A stretch of DNA of 64,000 nucleotides from the NCBI GenBank assembly GCA_030015575.1, contig JASDDO010000001.1:518253772-518317771 (forward strand). Reading direction: 5' to 3'. This document shows, one piece after another, positions 57,261 to 64,000 of this stretch. The first letter of the stretch is position 1. Each line of letters begins with the position of its first letter. Both the position numbers and the translations under genes were made by a program. This DNA is from Agapanthus africanus. Taxonomy: Eukaryota > Streptophyta > Magnoliopsida > Asparagales > Amaryllidaceae. The notes below the pieces were generated by a model. The model ran no database searches. It had not been told where the DNA came from and was given only the letters and a program-made list of their open reading frames with translations.

Positions 57261-57679
57261 GAGAAAAGAGTAAAAGTAGGAGTGGCAATGAGGTTTGCAA
57301 CTCTGACAATCCAAAAGCCTGTGTTAAGAAGGTTCGGTCAACTTGGTCACTGAGTCATAGTCTTAGGGTCGGGTCAATGGTCGCTGCCAAAGAGAGAGAG
57401 AAAAGAAACACTCAGCGTGCACTCTAACCTAGATCAGAATGGTTATCACTTTATCTAATCTGGAAACCTCCCACTGTAACCTCAAATTCTTCCCCAAACC
57501 TGAAAGAAGAATTAGTCGGGGTCACCCGAGGAGTAAACCAACTCATCAGTGGGAATCGGGATCCAACTATCATCGCATGATAACGTGACGGAATCCACTC
57601 ACGTCACCACACTCCAGAAGGTATGCGCATGTCTGGCAAGTTTCAGTTCTTTTGAAACTCCCGATGTGATTTTTACCCC

Positions 57680-57900
57680 AAGCGGTTTATGACCTTGACT
57701 AGGTCAACAAACCATAAACCGCCAGTCAAGTTCAACCCGTCATTATTCTGGATTGCATTAAACCCACCCGTACGTGCCCTTGACTAGGTCAATAAGGCCG
57801 CACGACTGTCTTAACCAATCCCACTTATGCAACAAACAAGTACCACTTAGCTACCGAACACTACGTCTTGACTAGGTCAACAAACGCAGCACGAATACTA
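57680..57900. repeat. Triplicated CTTGACTAGGTCAA motif
   Basis: CCTTGACTAGGTCAACAAAC, CCTTGACTAGGTCAATAAGG and TCTTGACTAGGTCAACAAAC occur near 57692, 57779 and 57868. The motif contains the palindrome TTGACTAGGTCAA, i.e. TTGAC (a W-box core) on both strands. Confidence 0.8.
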
Positions 57901-58020
57901 AATAATACCTGTAGGAAATGACGGAGGGCTACGGCTGGTTTTTGGCGAAAAACCTTTAACGTAATGAACTTGATATCGTTGAAGGAACTGCATAACTTTT
58001 TATAAAAATATAGTGACGAA

Positions 58021-58260
58021 AACCTTTGCTAAAGAGGTCACTCCCGGTGAAAGGATCTCGGCTCTTTCCCCGTAGAATGAGGTGCAGGATATTCCAACTG
58101 AATACCACGATACAAAGCAAAAGTAATCGGCTATAGTGAAGTTAATGCCCTGACGCAAACTTCTGTCCAAGGGGTCACTCCCGGTGAAGGGATCTCGGCC
58201 CTTGCCTCGTCGACTGAGGAGCAGGATATTCCAAATGAATACCACGATGCAAAACAAAAG
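58021..58260. repeat. Two direct copies of a ~100-bp unit in the Copia-like leader
   Basis: Starts near 58032 and 58160. Shared words: GGTCACTCCCGGTGAAGG, GATCTCGGC, GCAGGATATTCCAA, TGAATACCACGAT, AAGCAAAAGT. Confidence 0.85.
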
Positions 58261-58669
58261 TGAACGTCCTTGCAATAACAGCTTTTTGAAAGGTGTTCCA
58301 ACAACATCAGAATAGGTTTGTTTAGCTTGCATTGATCCGAATCAACGCAGTCCCATCAATTGATCACACCACAAAGAACGAAAATATACTGATGTACGTA
58401 TATGCCATCCGCATTCTCCACTGGGTCCCGTCATTACCCGTTAGGTTAGCTAACTAATGACAGAGCGGGGACTGGACTGGCGCGGATGCAAAACATATAC
58501 AACATCTACTAATATATATACCAATATATAATTTTCGCTCAAGGCGTGATAAAATGCAACATCACAGAAATATACAGCATCACAGAACAATACAGATATC
58601 TGGAAGCCCCGGGTTTCACAGAGCCGCTGCTGAAACCCGACGTTCCCCTGGTCGTGTGGATAGCCTGTG

Positions 58670-58945
58670 CAATGAAATCCTAGACCCCTACGGGCGCGGC
58701 AAGTCACCCGCCAAAACCTGAAGCGAGGCAGCCCCCTTCAGCACCGTGAATGGACCACCCAGCACTTCATGAAATCCGGTAACTTGGGCACTCCTCCTGG
58801 GTCAACCTGTACCCCCTACGAGTGCGGCGAATAGCCCGCCAATCCTAGAGTGAAGCCCCCTCCGTCTCAATGCCATGAGATGCGGGCCCGTTGCTCTCTA
58901 GAATCCGGCTATCCGTGCACCCCTCCGCGGGGTAATCCTAGTACA
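58670..58945. repeat. Degenerate repeats of a CCCCTACGRGYGCGGC unit
   Basis: ACCCCTACGGGCGCGGCAAG and CCCCCTACGAGTGCGGCGAA, both followed by (C)CCGCCAA..CT(G/A)AAG-type text, with a third weak copy near the CCCCTCCGCGGGGTAATCCT palindrome. GC-rich compared with the rest of the element interior. Confidence 0.6.
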
Positions 58946-59426
58946 GAAAGTAAAATATACATACAACGGGTACATCGACCGCAACCAGGTCATGCCCCAA
59001 AAGAATAATACAAACAGGCAGTGACGGCAGTCCACATGTTGGACGCTCGCCCCGCAATATCAAATGTACATATAAAACAAAACTGTACTAACATTGCATC
59101 CAGGCTATCCCCCACGACCGATCCGCAACATCACAGCAAAATCACAAGACATCAACGTGAATGTCACGTTCGCAAATCCGTCCAACGGGCTATAGCAGTT
59201 AGACATGATTTACCGATCAAGTGACATTCACGGTCGCAGATATAATGTAAATACTGTGAACCAATGTGTTTAAAATATCCGATCCATCAAATTTTAACAA
59301 GTGGGCCCCCAAGTACTACTATAGCACATCAAGAAATTCTGGGCCCAAAATTAATGTTCCAAAACTCCTAAAATCAGCCCAGAAAGCAACTGAAGAAAAA
59401 CGACACAGTGATCTGACCATAGTGCG

Positions 59427-59467
59427 GCGGAACCGCGGCCCAAAGGGGGGTTTGGCCGCGGTTCCGC
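59427..59467 (-). other. 14-bp perfect GC-rich hairpin in the 5' leader of the Copia-like element
   Basis: GCGGAACCGCGGCC (59427-59440) and GGCCGCGGTTCCGC (59454-59467) are exact complements around a 13-nt loop with a G run. It lies about 205 nt downstream of the primer site on the element's strand, where packaging or dimerisation structures often occur. Confidence 0.7.
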
Positions 59468-59670
59468 GCTCCCACTAAGGAATCACTCTGTCGAATTTCT
59501 ACAGTAGCCTTAAATTTTCCAGTACATCACTTTTCTGCAACCTGAAAAAAATTTTGAGCAAGAAAAAAATCAACAGAAAACTGATGTAAAGAAAACGCGT
59601 ATTTTTGGAATTTTGGTCGATCGGAAATGTAAAACACATTAGACAAAGCTAGACAAGGTTAATGGCGTGT

Positions 59671-59681
59671 CTCTGATACCA
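59671..59681 (-). other. Primer-binding site, initiator-Met type
   Basis: CTCTGATACCA on the + strand is TGGTATCAGAG on the element's strand, the standard Copia primer site. It lies immediately next to the LTR. Confidence 0.85.
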
Positions 59682-61865
59682 TGTTGCGCCACGGCAGCGC
59701 CCCGGTCGTCTATCCGGGGCCAAAATGCGGAATCAAAAATTTTCTTAACTTTTAAACTGGCGCTACCGCGGACAATAAACCCGGATCGTAACCATTAACC
59801 GATACTAGCAATCAAGAGAAAGGGTGAGAGATATACCGAGTGATCCGAGTCCTCCGGTCTTCTCGTCATCGTCCCGATCTCCCGCGGAAACTCCGGTCGT
59901 CGCCTCCTTGCCGGAAGGGCACCACATCGTCTGCATCTTTTACGGGCTCCCACCTCAATACCGAGGCAACTCGGGCATGAAGCTGGCAAGTCGACATGCC
60001 CAAAGTTTGCTGTAGAATGTGTAGTGCTTTGTCTCTTTGGGGTTATGTTGCCTTGATGGAGGAATAAGGTTGAGAAATGAACTTGGGAATTTTGGTAGCA
60101 ATGGAAAAATGATATGAATGATAATTTTCCCACCCTCACCAAAATGATCCTCTCTCTTCTCTCCCAAAAAGTGTGGCCGGCCATCAACTTGTGAGAATGG
60201 TGGAGGGAATTATACAAGGGATGTGACGGTAGTAAAAAGCAAGAGGTGACCACATCCAAAAGAAATGATAACTAAATCAAATCAACCCTCATTTCATTTC
60301 TAATCACAAAAAGCAAGCCATCATGAAAAAGCAAAGATGCTTAACTTATCATAATGCCACAAGTGCAAGAAACCCCCTCCACAAATGTTATTTGCAAACT
60401 TGCAAATAACCCCCTCCATCGGAAAAGTCCGGCCGGGAAAGAACAAAGGAAAACCGGCCGGAACGGAATGCAAACTAGCAACTCCAGAAAACTGGTCCTG
60501 TAATAAATTACAGGAGAACCCCGATACTGTGCATACACACCCGTATCTGTATTCTGACCGGATACAAATGCAATGAGACAAAATCTACACTGTACTAAAC
60601 TAGGATCCGGCTTAAACCAAAGCCGGCTAGTAATATTCGTTCGATCCTGATCCGTGCAATACCGCACGTATCTGATCGAACCTTGCCATATATCCATACG
60701 GCCTCTAGTACAAACCGTCCGATCCTGATCCGTGCAATACCGTACGTATCTGATCGGACCCTGCCATATCTCCATACGGCCTCTACAGTGTTTCGCCCGA
60801 AAGCTTGAGTAACTGAAAGTGTGGTGGACTCTAAAGACTCGTCAATACTATGGCTGTGGATTTAACCACTAGCACGTCAGAGGTATAAGCCAATACGTGA
60901 CGGGCCACCAGCTATTGACCAAAAGGGACGTCGATGAGCGAACTCATCCTGACACCCTACTGAGCCTGTCAGTGACAATATCCGTACAGTCCAGTCCGTT
61001 CGTCTATGAGTATCGCATGGCGGGCCTAGGGGGTTGGTAAAAGTCAGACCCCCAAAAGCGGTACAAGTCGTGTCGGAGTGTAGCCCAGAACACCCTGAGA
61101 TACTACTGGAATACCTACCAGTAAATCTCCTGCCTCGGCCGAGGGCTTTGTGTAATGGCTCTCCTAGACACAGCGCGGCCTCACCCCCAATACCGGGAGA
61201 GACGAACCCCTGAAGATCCGCTCACTGCCTCCATGTGGCTCGGGACTGTACCCAACTAAAACCTGTTTGCACGACTCCTTTGAGCCGTGGTAGGGTAGTA
61301 ATCAAAATACAGTGGGAACTCACACGAGACAAATGACGATCCCCAGGTCGATGAACTAACCTGTACACATGTCACCAGGGAACTGCTATCTGACGTCAGG
61401 TATAAGACCAACTAGCATGTTCCCGGCGAGTCCTGTCCGGTGTACTCATAACCCAATGAGCACCTGTATACATCTTAGGTGAACCAACTGACACCAGTGG
61501 CTTATGAGACCGGCCACCGCCCCTCATCGGGGTCTCGACTGTATACACTAGTCTACTCTGGAGAATCGATGCCCTGTCTCGAAACTCCAACGACTAGGGA
61601 CCTTTTAAGGATGTGCTTATAGACCACCAGCTCTCACGTATATGATTGCCATCATACTGCTGGCAGTCAAGCAAGAATCCTAGGGGCTCTATCAGCGTGT
61701 AATAGCGACCTGTAAGGTCACCTGAAGCAGTACACGATGATAAAGGTAAACCAGATAGCATACTATCATCTCGAGTAAGACTGTCCTACCGGGATAGGTC
61801 CTCCCTCAATCATTGCAATCACGTGCCTGTGATCCAATAATTGACTCTGAGGGCACTATCTCCAA
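59682..61865 (-). repeat. Right LTR (5' LTR) of the Copia-like element, lacking the terminal CA
   Basis: 2,184 bp, colinear with the left LTR. It stops at CTCCAA, two bases short of the expected CTCCAACA, and is followed at once by the 376-bp duplicate. Confidence 0.9.
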
Positions 61866-62241
61866 GGTTCAGGTTCAGGTATACATATTAGAGTATAGAT
61901 TCATGTTTGAATTGGATTCTTGTTTGAGTTTGGATTCAAGTTTGATTTAGACTCAGACTTGAGTCAGACACTTAAAACTGATTTGGATCCTGAATTAGGT
62001 TCTGGAGTTATCGGTAACTGCTGTACATGGACGGCAGGATTTGTGTCTTTTTCTAAGACAATTACCATTGATATCTCCGTTAGGTTTTTCTACCTTAAAT
62101 AGGCAAGCACTCACTTTCTCCGGCTTTCTGAGACTTAAGAGAATTGATCCCGCTTAAACCTATATTTACTAAGTCCTTAAATGTAATTTTATATAACTTG
62201 AAGGAGTTTTATGAAAAATATTTTTAATATAGGTTCAAAAT
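61866..62241. repeat. 376-bp host segment, right copy
   Basis: From GGTTCAGGTTCAGGTATAC to GGTTCAAAAT, beginning exactly where the right LTR stops. It then continues AACCTCGAGAAATT as unduplicated host sequence. Confidence 0.95.
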
Positions 62242-62269
62242 AACCTCGAGAAATTATTTATATTATTTA
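62242..62269 (-). mobile_element. Continuation of the chromovirus-like LTR
   Basis: AACCTCGAGAAATTATTT... follows the right 376-bp copy and does not occur after the left copy. It therefore marks the original host sequence beyond the insertion point. Confidence 0.5.
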
Positions 62270-64000
62270 TGTAGGGTTCCTAGGCACACTCAAGAGGTTC
62301 CACAAGGCATCTACCATGCCAAATTCAAAAATTTATGTGCCGAGAAACCCTATGCAAGATCGTTAACTAGAGGATAGGCGAAACTAAATGTAAGCAAACA
62401 ACTTTACTAACAAGTGAAAGGGATAACAACCTTTGTAGATCGGGTCCTCCACTTCTTTAGCTCCGTGTTGACGTCCCTCCGCTGCGATCATCGGAATCCC
62501 GGACTCTAGTGATGGTTTCGTCGGAGAAATAATCGGGCTAGGTCGTTGACTTCGATACCAAAGATGATTTACGTCGAGGCGACTCAAACTCAAGCTCCAT
62601 CTTCACTTGGTCATGAACCTTGTGAAGAAAACACCCTATACAACATGGCAAGTGGTAGAGGATGAAGAAATAGGAAGTGAGTTCACTTTGGATTTGGATT
62701 TCTCACTTGATTTCAACACTTGAAATTTTTCAAGAAAGCTTTCTTCACTTCATGAAGAAGATGAAGAAGAAGAAGAAAGAAAAATCAATACTTGAAAATA
62801 ATAAATCAAGTGATGCTTATCATAATGCAACCATGGGTGAAGATAACTCATGTAGAGAGCAAACCATAGTTTAGGTGATGGTTAGGTCAAAGCATAAAGA
62901 CAAAATGGTTAAGACTTTGAAAAATGCTAAGAAGCTTCATGAAGCTTAAAGCAAAGAAAGAAATAAGCCACCATTTTGTTTTTACAAAATAAATAAAGAA
63001 AATAAAACCCTAACCATTAACTAAACATGGATTAAAGCATACACACACCCAAGTTTGCTTGTATCATCAAATATGATACAAACTAGCGCACAAACATATA
63101 TCATATATACAATGTGCACAATCTTGTGAGAAAAATAATCTTAAGTGAACCAATACTAGTTAATGTAAAGTAATATATCAAATATATAATTATACATTAA
63201 ATCATTAAATCAACACTTGATTTAACGATCCGATCATAACCGACTAATATCATGTGTATCAATATACCGAATCAACATTTGATTCGGTAACCCGGCTATA
63301 TCTTATATAACCGTCCGATGATACAAATCGCGAGAATAGAGTACAGTATCACATACTGGTATTATTCTCGGTCCCGCACATATCTCATATGCGCTCCTAT
63401 TTCGTTTCGCTTGAGCCAGGAAACCTCTGTGTAGGACTCTAAAGACTCGTCAATACGCCGACGGCAGGTGATGATCATATCAAACACCCACAAACCGCAA
63501 GCGGTCTGCTAAACGTAACGGCCACCCGGGTATTGAGCGATCAGAAGATCAACGAGAAAGCCTGCTCACACTCCTGTGAATCCAACCAGTAACACTTACC
63601 GCACAGTCCGGTCTGTTCGTCTGATATGTCGCATATCTCGCCTAGGGATGGTAAACGTCAGACCCCAGTAACTTGATAAGTCGTGTCGATATGTGGTCTA
63701 TAACAGTTCGAGATACTACTGATAACACTTACCATTAAATTTCAGCAACTCTGGCCAGGGATTTCCGGTTATAGCCAATCGAACACTGCGCAACATCAAC
63801 TCCCTATACCGGGAGAGACGAATCCCCTCTTATCGCTCATTGCCTCCATGTGATTCGGGACTGTACCTAAAAGCCACCGTTTTGCACGCCCTCTTGGATG
63901 TGGTAAGGTGGAAATCAAAGCACAGTGGGAATCACACAAGACTCTATGACGATCTCGGGTCTACAGACTAATCTGTACCAGTGTCACCAGAGAACTGCCA
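62270..64000 (-). mobile_element. Diverged relative of the 51770 LTR, cut by the window end
   Basis: Begins TGTAGGGTTCCTAGG. From about 63430 it follows the Copia-like LTR: GGACTCTAAAGACTCGTCAATA, CACAGTCCGGTC.GTTCGTCT, AAGTCGTGTCG, GAGATACTACTG, TACCGGGAGAGACGAA, CATTGCCTCCATG.G, CGGGACTGTACC and GTGTCACCAG. The earlier part is only structurally similar. It also has two tandem hairpins (63205-63225 and 63266-63288). An internal region, if any, lies beyond the window. Confidence 0.75.

Larger units (their letters stand above)
51770..61865 (-). mobile_element. Copia-like LTR retrotransposon with decayed interior, 10.1 kb
   Basis: LTRs lie at 51770-53955 and 59682-61865. Orientation is minus: the initiator-Met primer site TGGTATCAGAG (reverse of 59671-59681) touches the right LTR, and a purine tract AAGTGGGAGAT touches the left LTR, which starts TGTTGGAGATAGTGCC. 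The 5.7-kb interior has no long open frame. Near the left LTR the minus strand reads ITADPLTEAIPRTQ, the remains of the usual Copia C-terminus (NIADPLTKALP), with frameshifts around it. LTRs of about 2.2 kb are long for Copia. LTR identity is very high, so the insertion is recent although the coding part is dead. Confidence 0.85.

Noticed and set aside
1-64000. CRISPR arrays, bacterial operons, rRNA genes
   Set aside because: The tandem repeats seen lack regular spacers, the genes are intron-containing plant genes, and no rRNA-like sequence was recognised.

Overview
This is nuclear DNA of a flowering plant. The evidence is two many-exon genes with GT-AG introns that encode plant-specific families (callose synthase and glutamate receptor-like channel), plus a dense nested collection of plant LTR retrotransposons, MITEs and a tRNA-derived SINE. 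I cannot assign a species. No bacterial, organellar or viral genes were seen.

Layout. Positions 1-1310 hold a diverged AT-rich tandem repeat of about 76 bp. From 2039 to 19446 (+ strand) lie 27 exons for roughly the C-terminal 1,380 codons of a callose synthase closest to CALS8. Every splice site and phase fits, but three in-frame stops and one 2-nt deletion make this copy a pseudogene or null allele; the N-terminal exons would lie upstream of the window. Its introns hold a Tourist-like MITE, a Mutator-like element with 9-bp target duplications, a foldback element, a 2.8-kb solo LTR with TSD TACAC, a roughly 309-bp direct duplication and another TIR-type element. Positions 19447-23688 are intergenic, with two small MITEs.

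From 23746 to 42035 (+) lies a five-exon GLUTAMATE RECEPTOR-LIKE gene. The joined exons give an uninterrupted 882-codon frame (signal peptide, periplasmic-binding-like domain, S1, M1-M3, S2, M4). Intron 3 is 13.3 kb because it holds an 11.9-kb LTR element (27855-39715, minus orientation, TSD ATACC) between the M2 and M3 exons. That element has a decayed gag, no recognisable pol, two internal tandem arrays, a duplicated gag module and a hAT-like MITE inside it. A second copy of the MITE sits next to it in the same intron.

From 42036 to the end no host gene was found. In order there are a Tourist-like MITE, a hAT-type remnant around a GC-rich LTR fragment, a SINE, a decayed Copia RT/RNase H fragment, an Athila/Tat-like LTR with its primer-binding site, a truncated second copy of the 27.9-kb LTR family, and a chromovirus-like LTR. 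The last is split by a 10.1-kb Copia-like element (51770-61865, minus orientation). This element has nearly identical 2.2-kb LTRs, a decayed interior, tandem hairpins with one paired substitution, and a 376-bp duplication of host sequence in place of the usual 5-bp TSD. A diverged relative of its LTR runs from 62270 off the end of the window.

The most unusual points are the 376-bp flanking duplication, the duplicated LTR hairpins with a compensatory change, the 14-bp leader hairpin in the same element, the gag-only element with tandem arrays inside an intact GLR intron, and the CALS8 pseudogene with a preserved exon structure.
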